64,000 bases of DNA from Candidatus Competibacteraceae bacterium (GTDB lineage Bacteria > Pseudomonadota > Gammaproteobacteria > Competibacterales > Competibacteraceae). The stretch covers positions 1 through 64,000 of the forward strand of contig RXIX01000002.1 in NCBI GenBank assembly GCA_003989075.1, read 5' to 3'. How positions within the stretch are numbered: the stretch's first letter is position 1; each line of letters begins with the position of its first letter. Under the pieces are notes generated by a model that was not told the origin of the DNA, made no database searches, and saw nothing but the letters and a program-made list of their open reading frames with translations. Shown here in pieces: positions 55,833-64,000 of this stretch. The translations under genes and the position numbers were made by a program.

Positions 55833-57395
55833 ATGACCCTACTGGAACGCGGACAGCGCTGGATGAGCGTGACCCTGGAGCGGCGCATCGCGCTGTACTC
55901 CGTGGCGGCGATTATGGGCATCTGTCTGCTGTTTGGCTCGGTGTCGTTTGTCGCCAGCCTGCTGATTATTCAATATCACCAGCGCGAAAATCTGCACAAT
56001 CGTCTCATCCAGGTCGTGGTGCGCCTGGAAAATGCGCAACAGTCGCTGTCGCGAGAGATGGAAAACCTGGCCGCGAATCCGATCGTGCCGACGGCACTGC
56101 TGGATTCCAGTGGCCGCGATGTTTATCTGCAGCCGTTTTTTGCCAGTCACCATTTTTCGGTACCCGAGGCTCAGGGGCCGGTGCTGTGTGATTTCGAGGG
56201 TAAGCCACTGGCTGGGCAGATTCATAATGCGCTGGGCTGTTTCCCTGGATCGTCACCGGTGCTGGCGGTGCTTGAGAACGAACAGCCCCAGGTGATCCTG
56301 GATCTGGATCTCGACCCAGGCCTGTCGTCCCTGCGGGCGCTGCTGTTTCAGCCGGTGCGCTATCCGGGCACCAATCGCGTCGAGGGTTATCTGGTGGCGG
56401 CGCTCGATCTGCGCGCGCTGCTGGATGATCCCAGCCTGAGCGCGCCCCAAAGCACGCTGCTGCTGCACCGGGTCGATGGCCGTCTGCTCTATGCCCGACA
56501 GGACGGGCGCCCTGTCACAACGACGCCGGCGCTGCCGGATCTAACCCAGCCTCTGTTTGCGCAATCGTCGTTTCAGCATCTCAAGCTGCACGTGACCTTG
56601 CACACGCTGTTCGATCCGCTGGCGGGGTCGGCCTATTTGCTGACCGGATACGGCCTCGGTACCCTGGCACTGATTTTCCTGGCCTTGCTGGTGTCGCGGC
56701 GGCTGGCGCGTCATCTGGCGGCGCCGCTGATTGCCTTGAACGAGGCCGCGCGCCGCATCGCCACTGAGGGGCCGGAAGTAGAGCGGGTGCAGGTGAATCG
56801 CCTGGACGAGATCGGCCAGCTGGCCGCCTCCTTCAATCATATGGCGGTCGTCCTGCATCGCGAACAGCGTCAGCTCGAATATCTGGCCTACCATGACGCC
56901 TTGACCGGATTGCCCAACCGTCTGTTGCTGTTTGATCGCCTGCGCCAGGCAATTACGCGATCGGACCGTGAACGGCATAGGATCGCGGTCTGCTATCTGG
57001 ATCTGGATGGATTCAAGCCGGTCAACGATTGCCATGGTCACAAGAATGGTGACCGGCTGCTGATCGAGCTGGCGCGGCGCCTGGAATCTGCGGTGCGTGC
57101 CCCGGACACGGTGTGCCGTTTGGGGGGTGATGAGTTCGTGCTGCTGCTGGCGGGGCTGGGATCGCAGCTGGAGTGCACGCGCATCCTGGAACGGGTCAGC
57201 CGAATTCTGTCCCAACCCCATGTGTTGGAGAATGGTCAGACGGTTGCGGTGTCGTCGAGTGTCGGCGTCGCCCTGTATCCCGATGATGGCCATGATCCCG
57301 ACACTCTGTTGCGGTACGCCGATCAGGCCATGTACAGGGCTAAACAGAACGGGTGCGGCAAGGTTGAGTTTTTCGGCGCGCTTGCGAACGGCTAG
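55833..57395 (+). CDS. Membrane diguanylate cyclase with periplasmic sensor and HAMP
   Basis: A 520-residue protein. Residues 20-50 are a first membrane helix, then a periplasmic sensor region to about 270, a second helix (GYGLGTLALIFLALLVS), and a HAMP segment (about 290-345). A GGDEF domain follows, with DALTGLPNR at the start and the intact active-site GGDEF in VCRLGGDEFVLLLAG. It should make cyclic di-GMP. The RxxD-type inhibitory site is not obvious. It is co-transcribed with the binding protein upstream. Its stop shares CTAG with the convergent gene. Confidence 0.92.
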   Translation: MTLLERGQRWMSVTLERRIALYSVAAIMGICLLFGSVSFVASLLIIQYHQRENLHNRLIQVVVRLENAQQSLSREMENLAANPIVPTALLDSSGRDVYLQPFFASHHFSVPEAQGPVLCDFEGKPLAGQIHNALGCFPGSSPVLAVLENEQPQVILDLDLDPGLSSLRALLFQPVRYPGTNRVEGYLVAALDLRALLDDPSLSAPQSTLLLHRVDGRLLYARQDGRPVTTTPALPDLTQPLFAQSSFQHLKLHVTLHTLFDPLAGSAYLLTGYGLGTLALIFLALLVSRRLARHLAAPLIALNEAARRIATEGPEVERVQVNRLDEIGQLAASFNHMAVVLHREQRQLEYLAYHDALTGLPNRLLLFDRLRQAITRSDRERHRIAVCYLDLDGFKPVNDCHGHKNGDRLLIELARRLESAVRAPDTVCRLGGDEFVLLLAGLGSQLECTRILERVSRILSQPHVLENGQTVAVSSSVGVALYPDDGHDPDTLLRYADQAMYRAKQNGCGKVEFFGALANG

Positions 57396-58519
57396 CGGTA
57401 CTGACGCAGATACCACCACTCGAAGAAGCGCTTGGCCTGATGACCAAGCCGCATGGGGGGCAGCGTGAGCAGCCGCTCTGGCGTGCGCCAGATCAGCATG
57501 CCGCGATCGAGCATATCGACAATGCAGATCAGCTCGGTTTTGAAGGTCGCGTTCGGGGTCTGGCCGGCCAGTTCCGCCAGCAGGTTGGCGGCGGCGGCGC
57601 AGGCCTGCAGATCGGCGATATGCGCCTGTTTGGGCATCCACTCCGGCCCGGGAAAGCTGCCGGAATCGCCGGCCACATAGACGCGCTCCCAGCCCGGTAC
57701 GCGGCACTGCTCATCAGCGCGGATCATGCCACCGGGCGATTGTGGCAGCTCGCTCTGCTCCAGCCAGGCCGGGCCGGTCATGCCGGGCATGAATAGGATT
57801 AGATCGGCGGCGAAAGCTCCGCCTTCGGTGACTACCTGATCGGCCGTAAAGCGCAGCATCTTGTGGCCGAGGTGGGTTTCGATGCCCTGTTCAGCCATCA
57901 TCCGCAACAGGCGCGCCACCGCTGGCGGTCCCATGCGCTGGCCGGGCTGTTCAGCGGGGCTGAAGAACACCAGCTTGAAGCGTTCGCGGCGACCCTGCTG
58001 GCGCAGCAGGCGGTCGATGCCAAACAGAAACTCGAACATCGGTCCGCCGCGCACCGCTGCCGGTTCATTCGGGTTGCCGGCGAAACCGATGGCGAGGGTG
58101 CCGCCCTCCAGAGCCTGCAGGCGGTCGCGGATCGCCTCGGCGCTGGCCAGACCCTCGCAGGGAATCAGTGCATGCTCGATGCCGGGCAGGCGTTTCAGGA
58201 AACGGCCGCCGCTGGCGATGATCAGGCCATCGTTGTCGATTATGCCGGTGTCGGTCAGCACCTGACGGCCGCCGCTGGCCAGCCCGGTGACCGTGCCCGG
58301 ATGCCAATGCACGCGCTGCCGGGTCAGGAAGGGCCGCAGGTCGATCTGCAAATCCGCGCCGCGCCGCAGGCCGCTGGGAATCCAGATCAAACTGGGATAG
58401 AACAGGAACTCGGCATGTGGCGCGACCAGGGTAATCTCGGCAGTCGGTGCCTGGGCGCGGATACGCTGCACGGCAGTCAGTGCGGCAAAGCCGGCGCCCA
58501 GAATGGTGATGCGGTGCAT
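57392..58519 (-). CDS. FAD-dependent oxidoreductase, sulfide:quinone oxidoreductase-like
   Basis: A 375-residue flavoprotein. The ATG at 58519 follows CCGAGGC and gives MHRITILGAGFAALTAVQRI, the FAD-binding Rossmann motif. The second motif is VYVAGDSGSFP near residue 290. Sequence order and the C-terminal amphipathic region (FFEWWYLRQYR) fit the SQR/NDH-2-like group. The cysteine pair typical of true SQR is not evident, so the exact electron donor is open. Confidence 0.85.
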   Translation of the reverse strand: MHRITILGAGFAALTAVQRIRAQAPTAEITLVAPHAEFLFYPSLIWIPSGLRRGADLQIDLRPFLTRQRVHWHPGTVTGLASGGRQVLTDTGIIDNDGLIIASGGRFLKRLPGIEHALIPCEGLASAEAIRDRLQALEGGTLAIGFAGNPNEPAAVRGGPMFEFLFGIDRLLRQQGRRERFKLVFFSPAEQPGQRMGPPAVARLLRMMAEQGIETHLGHKMLRFTADQVVTEGGAFAADLILFMPGMTGPAWLEQSELPQSPGGMIRADEQCRVPGWERVYVAGDSGSFPGPEWMPKQAHIADLQACAAAANLLAELAGQTPNATFKTELICIVDMLDRGMLIWRTPERLLTLPPMRLGHQAKRFFEWWYLRQYR

Positions 58520-58663
58520 GATAAGCCTCGGCGAGTGGTGATGATGCAATCAGCGCTGATTATCTCACCAGCGTGCACCGGCGGGCATGATGAATCGCAG
58601 TCCGGGCCGCTTTACAATTTCCGGTCACGGCGCTTGAGCCGGTCATGTGGGTTAGGTCAAGTG

Positions 58664-59554
58664 ATGAGCAAGAATAATGGGCCGATAGGCGTGTTCGACT
58701 CCGGCGTGGGCGGATTGTCGGTGCTGCGGCGGATTCGTGCTGACCTGCCCCACGAGGAATTACTGTACGTGGCCGATTCGGGCCATGCGCCCTACGGTAA
58801 CAAGCCGGCTGAATTCGTGGTGCGCCGCTCGCTGGCCATCACGGCTTTCCTGCTGGAACAGGGTGCGAAGGCTGTGGTCGTGGCTTGCAACACGGCGACG
58901 GCGGCGGCGATTGCCCGGTTGCGTGCGCAGTTTTCCGTGCCGATCATCGGTATTGAACCTGCGATCAAGCCGGCGGTAGCGGTGACCCGCTCGGGCGTGG
59001 TTGGCATCCTGGCGACTGGTAACACGGTGCGTAGTGACAAGTTTGCCGCCCTGCTCGATCAGCATGTTCACCGGGCGCGGGTGCTGGTGCAGCCCTGTCC
59101 GGGTCTGGCCGACTGCGTCGAGCAAGGCGACCTGGACGGTCCACGCCCACGCGCCCTGCTGGATGGCTATCTGGCTCCGCTGCTGGCCGAGGGCGCTGAT
59201 ACCCTGGTGCTGGGCTGCACGCATTATCCGTTTCTGATCCCGCTGATTGAGCAACTGGCCGGGCCGCAGGTGAACGTGCTTGATCCGAGTCCGGCGGTGG
59301 CGCGCCAGTTGCGGCGGCGGCTGGAATTGGCGGGATGGCTGACGGCTTCGCAGGCCAGGGGCAGCGAGCGCTATTTCACCAGCGGCGCGGTGGAACCGGC
59401 AGCGCGTTTGGCCAGCCGGTTATTGATGCGACCGGTGCGGTTTGAGACGCTGCCGGAGCAGGTTCGGCAGGGAGGGTTTATGCCGGCGGTTGAAGAGTCA
59501 CCTGTTCTGGATATGGAAAGTGGCAGGATAGTTGTTGGGAATACAACTCGCTGA
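58664..59554 (+). CDS. murI: Glutamate racemase
   Basis: A 296-residue enzyme supplying D-glutamate for peptidoglycan. Both catalytic cysteines are present in VVACNTATAAAIA and LVLGCTHYPFLIPL. The N-terminus GPIGVFDSGVGGLSVLRRI is diagnostic. The ATG at 58664 gives the normal length; a much longer upstream reading frame lies on the opposite strand of the oxidoreductase gene and was rejected. Confidence 0.96.
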   Translation: MSKNNGPIGVFDSGVGGLSVLRRIRADLPHEELLYVADSGHAPYGNKPAEFVVRRSLAITAFLLEQGAKAVVVACNTATAAAIARLRAQFSVPIIGIEPAIKPAVAVTRSGVVGILATGNTVRSDKFAALLDQHVHRARVLVQPCPGLADCVEQGDLDGPRPRALLDGYLAPLLAEGADTLVLGCTHYPFLIPLIEQLAGPQVNVLDPSPAVARQLRRRLELAGWLTASQARGSERYFTSGAVEPAARLASRLLMRPVRFETLPEQVRQGGFMPAVEESPVLDMESGRIVVGNTTR

Positions 59555-59673
59555 ATATGAACGGGTTCTGCTGGTATTAATCAGCTTTTGTGCTTTATGC
59601 TGGCGTTGAAGTCGTAAAAGATCATTACCGGTCTGTGCAGAGATGCCTATAAAAACTGCTAGCAAATTTTGAA

Positions 59674-60519
59674 TCAGGTTTTTTGCCGTTTTTTCGAGGA
59701 TATTTTGCTATTAATTCCAATTATCACATAAATCAGGTATGCGGATATGCCCATGAAAAATTGGCGATTTTTTAAGAACTCCTTGGCGAAATCATAATAT
59801 TCCCAGCGAAGAAAAATAAAATCTTTTCTTAAGGATTTTAATCGAAAATACCTGATGATCAGAAATAATCGGTCTTTGTTGAAGACGAGATCCTTATTGT
59901 TTGAACTTAGTCCAGTAGCTGAGAATATCGAGATAGTAATGGGCATGTAATATAAATTAAAATTCGCTGCGGCGCGCAAAGCAAAATCCCAGTCTGCACA
60001 TGTACGGTAGCGGGTGTTGAAATTGCCGAGACGGGAAAAAATATCGCGCCGATAGAAAATAGCCTGCTGGCAGATATTCTTCTGCAAAATCTTCTCAACA
60101 GTAAATTCGCCATCGTATATTTGACCCTCGTGCAAAAGACTTGAATTTCCACGAACCAGTACATTTCCGTAGGCAAATGGTTCAGTTGTTTTTTTAAGGT
60201 ATTCCGCTGTGGTTTTCAGTATGTCGTCTGTCGCCAGTTGATCGTCGCTGCCGAGAATGAATATCCATTTTCCGGATGCTATTTCTATCGCTTTGTTGAC
60301 GGCGTCGTAGACTCCTGAATCAGGTTTTGAGGAAATTGTGATCTGCGGTATTTTTTTAATAAATGACTCAACTATTTTTATGGTTTTATCCGTTGATGCG
60401 CCATCGGAAATAACAAGCTCGAAATCTCGCATCGATTGCGAAGAAACACTTTCCAGGGTTTGATCAAGAGTTTTTTCTGAATTAAATGTCGGGATAATAA
60501 TAGAAAAAAATGGGGTCAT
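59674..60519 (-). CDS. GT2 family glycosyltransferase, AT-rich
   Basis: A 281-residue GT-A fold glycosyltransferase. FSIIIPTFNSEKTLDQTLES begins the nucleotide-sugar domain, with VISDGASTDKT next and the metal-binding DxD-like GSDDQ. The C-terminal part, about 220-275, has one hydrophobic segment (FFMGISAYLIYVIIGI). Base composition and codon use (many AAA, ATA and TTT) are strongly AT-rich compared with the flanking murI and rhodanese genes, which suggests recent transfer. It probably builds a surface polysaccharide, but no other such gene is nearby. Confidence 0.9.
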   Translation of the reverse strand: MTPFFSIIIPTFNSEKTLDQTLESVSSQSMRDFELVISDGASTDKTIKIVESFIKKIPQITISSKPDSGVYDAVNKAIEIASGKWIFILGSDDQLATDDILKTTAEYLKKTTEPFAYGNVLVRGNSSLLHEGQIYDGEFTVEKILQKNICQQAIFYRRDIFSRLGNFNTRYRTCADWDFALRAAANFNLYYMPITISIFSATGLSSNNKDLVFNKDRLFLIIRYFRLKSLRKDFIFLRWEYYDFAKEFLKNRQFFMGISAYLIYVIIGINSKISSKKRQKT

Positions 60520-60561
60520 GATTTTTTACCTCCATAAGTTGGCATTGTTCACTGCCCGCTA

Positions 60562-60912
60562 TTACTCCGCATAGCCATTGCGCAGCATATCGCCTAATCC
60601 GCCCTGGTTTTCAACCTGCTGATAACCTAGTTGCCGTAGAGTCTGCTCAGCGATGCTGGCGCGGCGCCCGCTGCGGCAATAGAGCACGATGCGCGCATCG
60701 TGAGCCGGTGCCAAGGCAGCGATGCGCGTGGAGATTTCATCAAAGGGAATATTCACCGCTTCGCGCACATGGCCCTGCTGGTACTCATCGGTGGTGCGTA
60801 CATCGATGATCAGTGGCTGACCGGGCGCGGGCGGATCACCATGCCCGGCCAGCGTTGGCAGTGGTGCTAGCAGCGCCATGCAGAAGTACCAAAAACCTGT
60901 TGTCCTGCTCAT
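60562..60912 (-). CDS. Exported rhodanese-like protein
   Basis: A 116-residue protein with a signal peptide (FWYFCMALLAPLPTLAG) and a single rhodanese domain. The active loop is CRSGRRASIAEQTLRQLGY with catalytic cysteine, preceded by LIIDVRTTDEYQQGHV. It would handle sulfane sulfur in the periplasm; the family also includes phage-shock PspE. Nothing in the sequence points to a specific partner. Confidence 0.9.
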   Translation of the reverse strand: MSRTTGFWYFCMALLAPLPTLAGHGDPPAPGQPLIIDVRTTDEYQQGHVREAVNIPFDEISTRIAALAPAHDARIVLYCRSGRRASIAEQTLRQLGYQQVENQGGLGDMLRNGYAE

Positions 60913-61045
60913 GGTTATACCCTGTCAAATGCAGTGAATGCCGGTGGTTGCCTGTAAAGTCATAGCAGCTTTTTAACCGACTGCGCAATTTCGGGCGCGT
61001 GGACTGGATGCCGCGCGCCCGGGTTGGCGATCAGCCCCGTGCCGC

Positions 61046-62509
61046 TTATGCAGCGGGAATTTCAACCGCCAGATACAGCGACCCCTGCGCGCGCTTGACT
61101 AGCAGCGGCACCCGCGTGCCACGCGGCAGTTCCCGCACCAGTTGCTGCAGATGAGCGACGTCGCGGATCGGCTGACGATTGAGACTGACCAGGATATCGC
61201 CCGGTTTGACGCCTGCTTTGGCAGCCGGCCCCGGCCCGAGCTGCTCGACCCGTACGCCACTGGATGATTCGGGATGGTCGGGACTGGCCGGCACATCGGT
61301 GACGGTAACGTTCAGGCGTGGCGCACCATCGGCGGGTGGTTCGTTCAGCGCCAAGGCGGACGCCTTTCGATCCGGCAGGGTGCCGAGGGTGACTTCCAGC
61401 GTTCTTTCCCGGCCATCGCGGATGATGGTCAGATCCTTCCGTGCGCCGGGCCGACTTGATCCGACCAGCGGTGGCAGTTCGGTGCTGTCGCCGATTATGC
61501 GGCCCGCATAGCCGACAATAATGTCACCCGCCTGTAGTCCAGCCTTGGCGGCGGGACCGTTGGTGCTGACATCTGCCACCAGGGCGCCGCGCGGCTGCTC
61601 CAGATTGAACGACCGCGCCAGATCTGCGGTGACTTCCTGCAGGCTGATGCCCAGCCAGCCCCGGGTGACATGCCCGTCGGCCTTGAGTTGCGTGATCACG
61701 TCCATGGCAACGTCCGCTGGAATGGCGAACGACAGGCCCATGTAGCCGCCGCTGCGACTGAAAATCTGCGAGTTGATGCCCACTACCTGGCCGCTGAGGT
61801 CGAACAGCGGTCCACCGGAATTACCCGGATTGATCGGCACGTCGGTCTGAATAAATGGCACATAGGTATCGTTGGGCAGGGCGCGGCCCAGGGCGCTGAC
61901 AATACCCTTGGTCGCGGTGCGTTCCAGGCCAAATGGCGCGCCGATGGCGAAGACCCACTGGCCAACCTTGAGGTTGCGGGCATCGCCGAGGGTGGCTGTG
62001 GGCAGATCGTGAGCGTCGATCTTGAGCAGGGCGATATCGGATTGCGGATCGCTGCCGACCACTGTAGCGGCAAACTCGCGCCGGTCGCTGAGCCGCACGC
62101 GAATCTGCTCGGCGCCCTCGATAACGTGGTGATTGGTGACGATATAGCCGCTGGCATCGATGATAAACCCGGAACCCATGCCCTGGGCGGGTACGCTCTG
62201 GCCGCCCGGTCCAGCCGGTGGCATCGGGAATTGCCTGAAGAAGGGGGGCAGCGGGCTGCTGTCATCGTCCGGTTCGGCAAGGCCGCGCGCGACCGCCACC
62301 GGCTTTTTGCTGGTGACAGTCACATTCACTACGGCAGCGGCATTCTGTTCGACCAGGGCGCTGAAATCGGGCACGGTCATGTCAACCCGGAGCGGCGCGG
62401 CGTTCTGAGTGGCCAGCGCCGGTGGCAGGGCCAGGGTAGTAACGATGGCAGTGCTGCCCGCTAGAACAAGCGCCGCTGCCAGGATGCGGGGTTTACTGGA
62501 GATATGCAT
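61046..62509 (-). CDS. DegP/MucD-type periplasmic serine protease
   Basis: A 487-residue HtrA-family protease and chaperone. A signal peptide ends in the segment ALPPALATQ. The trypsin-like domain keeps the triad His128 (TNHHVIEG), Asp158 (QSDIALLKID) and Ser231 (GNSGGP). Two PDZ domains follow (about 280-370 and 400-480, the latter with GPAAKAGVKPGDILVSLN). The ATG at 62509 is preferred; the longer upstream frame has no signal features. It degrades misfolded envelope proteins. Confidence 0.94.
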   Translation of the reverse strand: MHISSKPRILAAALVLAGSTAIVTTLALPPALATQNAAPLRVDMTVPDFSALVEQNAAAVVNVTVTSKKPVAVARGLAEPDDDSSPLPPFFRQFPMPPAGPGGQSVPAQGMGSGFIIDASGYIVTNHHVIEGAEQIRVRLSDRREFAATVVGSDPQSDIALLKIDAHDLPTATLGDARNLKVGQWVFAIGAPFGLERTATKGIVSALGRALPNDTYVPFIQTDVPINPGNSGGPLFDLSGQVVGINSQIFSRSGGYMGLSFAIPADVAMDVITQLKADGHVTRGWLGISLQEVTADLARSFNLEQPRGALVADVSTNGPAAKAGLQAGDIIVGYAGRIIGDSTELPPLVGSSRPGARKDLTIIRDGRERTLEVTLGTLPDRKASALALNEPPADGAPRLNVTVTDVPASPDHPESSSGVRVEQLGPGPAAKAGVKPGDILVSLNRQPIRDVAHLQQLVRELPRGTRVPLLVKRAQGSLYLAVEIPAA

Positions 62510-62628
62510 GGCGTAGAACCTCTCGAAAATGGCCGGATGGTGCGGGCGGAAACCGTGTCCACCACGCTGCATGGGGCTATTGTCGGGGCGCAGGCTTAAG
62601 GAAAGCTTAAGGCTGCACCCGTTCGAGT

Positions 62629-64000
62629 TTAGAAATACACCCGCAGGCCCAGCATGAATTCGTGCCATCCCGGCTGGTAGCGCCAGGTGGTCTGCAAGGC
62701 CAGATCGCGTGCCAGAGCCAGATTCTGTTGCAGTTGTGCGCGCAGCGTTGTGCCCGAATCGCCCCATTGATCATTCAGCCAGAATGCGCTGGCCTTGAGC
62801 GTCCAGTTCGCGTCGGGCTGCGCCAGGACGCCCACTGTCAGACTCGGGCCGGCCTGTTCGCCATCGTCAGGTGTAGCGCCGCTCTCGAACGCCAGTCCCG
62901 GTAATCCGAACCACAGCATCCGCCAGGGCCAACTGCTCTCGGCCGCCAGCCCGAGCGCGCCGCCGAGATGAAACAGCGTGCAGTCATAGCAATCGGCACG
63001 CGCCGCCGATAGCCAGCCGGCATGTATCTGCCAGGCTGGGCGCGGCGTTAGGCGGTCGAAGGGCCGCAGCGAGGTGATATCGAGCAGCGTCAGCCGTTCC
63101 AGTGCCAGCGGCCCACCGGCGTAGTAGCGCACTGCCAGATCAAGCATTTCAATCTGTGCATCCGGGGTATAGCCGGCGACCGGTTCGAGCAGATCGTGAT
63201 AGGCCGCGCGCGCATTTAGTTCGATGAACGCAGCGCCATTGCCCTGGCCAAGGCCGATGCCCAGTCGCCGCGAGGCATGACCGGTTTCCGGTTGAGTAGC
63301 ATACGGGGTGATGGGAACCGGATCAGCCGCTACGGCCAGCCGGTTGCGCGCCTTGAGCAGCCACTGGTCGCCGGGATCGGCGGGCGCACCGGCCTCATCC
63401 GCTGACCGGGCGCGGCGAAACTGGCGTTCATCCAGGGCCAGTTCCAGCATCAGGGCCTGCCGTGCTGCGGGACGGTCGCGGAACGCCGGATCCAGAGTCA
63501 GCTCCGGTGCATGGCGCAGGCGTCGCAGCAGGCGCCGTTCCCCGGCATCGAGCGCCAGATAACGGCGGCGCAGACTGCTGCCGCGCGCCGGTCGGGCATG
63601 GACCGGACCGACCAGTCCTGATTGTTCGAGCAGCAGGCGCAGCGTGTCGGCTGGCAGCGTCCACAGGGTAAAGCGGTCGCTGAGCATCAGCGTGGGATCG
63701 GCAGCCTCAAGCAGAGTGAGCAGTTGCCAGGCGCAGTTCTCGCGGAAAAAGTAGTAATCAAAGTGAATGTCGCGCAGTTCCCAGGCATGTTCCAGCAGGC
63801 GCTGCAATTGGGCTGGAGTCAGGTTGAGCCGGTATTCCCACAGGTCGCGGCTTTCCAGATCGCTGTAGGTGCGCACCAGCTTGTAATAGGGCTGCACCTC
63901 GAAGCGGCCCTGAAAGCCGCCGGCGATGCCGTCGAAGGCGTACAGAAGTGGATGGCTGTTGGAATCGTCGGCCGCATAGTTGATCGCATGCGCCAGCAGG
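62629..64000 (-). CDS. DUF4105 envelope protein, C-terminal part (runs off the window)
   Basis: The frame is open to the right edge of the window, so the N-terminus is missing. The visible part begins LLAHAINYAADDSNSHPLL, with YAFDGIAGGFQGRFEVQPYY, DLWEYRLNLTPAQLQRLL and FDYYFFRENCAWQLLTLLE, all typical of the DUF4105 family. The catalytic-looking cysteine of this group is in ENCAW. The last 200 residues alternate beta strands and end with VYF, suggesting an outer-membrane barrel-like tail. Members have been linked to lipoprotein acyl transfer (Lnb-like); that role is inference here. Confidence 0.85.
   Translation of the reverse strand, partial: LLAHAINYAADDSNSHPLLYAFDGIAGGFQGRFEVQPYYKLVRTYSDLESRDLWEYRLNLTPAQLQRLLEHAWELRDIHFDYYFFRENCAWQLLTLLEAADPTLMLSDRFTLWTLPADTLRLLLEQSGLVGPVHARPARGSSLRRRYLALDAGERRLLRRLRHAPELTLDPAFRDRPAARQALMLELALDERQFRRARSADEAGAPADPGDQWLLKARNRLAVAADPVPITPYATQPETGHASRRLGIGLGQGNGAAFIELNARAAYHDLLEPVAGYTPDAQIEMLDLAVRYYAGGPLALERLTLLDITSLRPFDRLTPRPAWQIHAGWLSAARADCYDCTLFHLGGALGLAAESSWPWRMLWFGLPGLAFESGATPDDGEQAGPSLTVGVLAQPDANWTLKASAFWLNDQWGDSGTTLRAQLQQNLALARDLALQTTWRYQPGWHEFMLGLRVYF

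Noticed and set aside
57863-58663. A 267-residue N-terminal extension of the murI frame
   Set aside because: It overlaps the flavoprotein gene on the opposite strand and has no family similarity; murI starts normally at 58664.

Overview
The window reads as chromosomal DNA of a GC-rich gammaproteobacterium. Supporting signs are a Gram-negative porin, fused sugar-PTS proteins, a YchJ protein, a DegP-type periplasmic protease and a queF-queC-queD-queE operon. I cannot name a species. Coding density is high. Most of the window has uniform GC-rich codon use, with two exceptions: parts of the CRISPR-Cas island (about 18.65-37.5 kb) and one glycosyltransferase gene (59.67-60.52 kb), which are clearly AT-richer.

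Layout. 0-13 kb is sugar uptake: the start of an APC permease, a LacI-family regulator with matching operators, a porin, a fructose PTS operon (EIIA-HPr-EI fusion, 1-phosphofructokinase, EIIBC) and a glucose-type PTS operon (EIIA-HPr-EI fusion, EIICB). Each PTS carries its own EI and HPr, so the two phosphoryl chains look independent. 13-18.6 kb holds D-lactate dehydrogenase, a cation/proton antiporter, and hypA-hypB-hypF for NiFe-hydrogenase maturation without hypCDE or structural genes in the window.

18.65-37.5 kb is a CRISPR-Cas island transcribed leftward. It holds a type III-B Cmr effector module preceded by three accessory genes (a CARF protein of the NE0113 type, a CARF-HEPN Csx1-like RNase, and Csx16), then a complete type I-B module (cas8b, cas7, cas5, cas3, cas6) and the adaptation genes cas1, cas2 and cas4. 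A small unrecognised gene with a good ribosome binding site ends the series. No CRISPR array is present in the window; only one repeat-like sequence and a leader-like AT-rich stretch are seen beside hypF. The island is a compositional patchwork.

37.9-64 kb is ordinary chromosome. It contains a lipoprotein, DUF924, a PfkB kinase, a cold-shock protein with its own promoter and two terminators facing a glycine-rich RNA-binding protein, a DOMON-like protein, a HIT protein, a SLAC1-type channel, a hydrolase, cupins, YchJ and an exonuclease. These are followed by the queuosine-precursor operon, in which QueD is a three-domain fusion with its active-site residues unevenly spread. Then come an acyl-CoA ligase, a PhoPQ-related protein, an HdeA-like protein, pyrF, a periplasmic binding protein paired with a GGDEF sensor, an SQR-like oxidoreductase, murI, the AT-rich glycosyltransferase, a rhodanese, a DegP-type protease and a partial DUF4105 protein. 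I saw no rRNA, tRNA, transposase or prophage gene.
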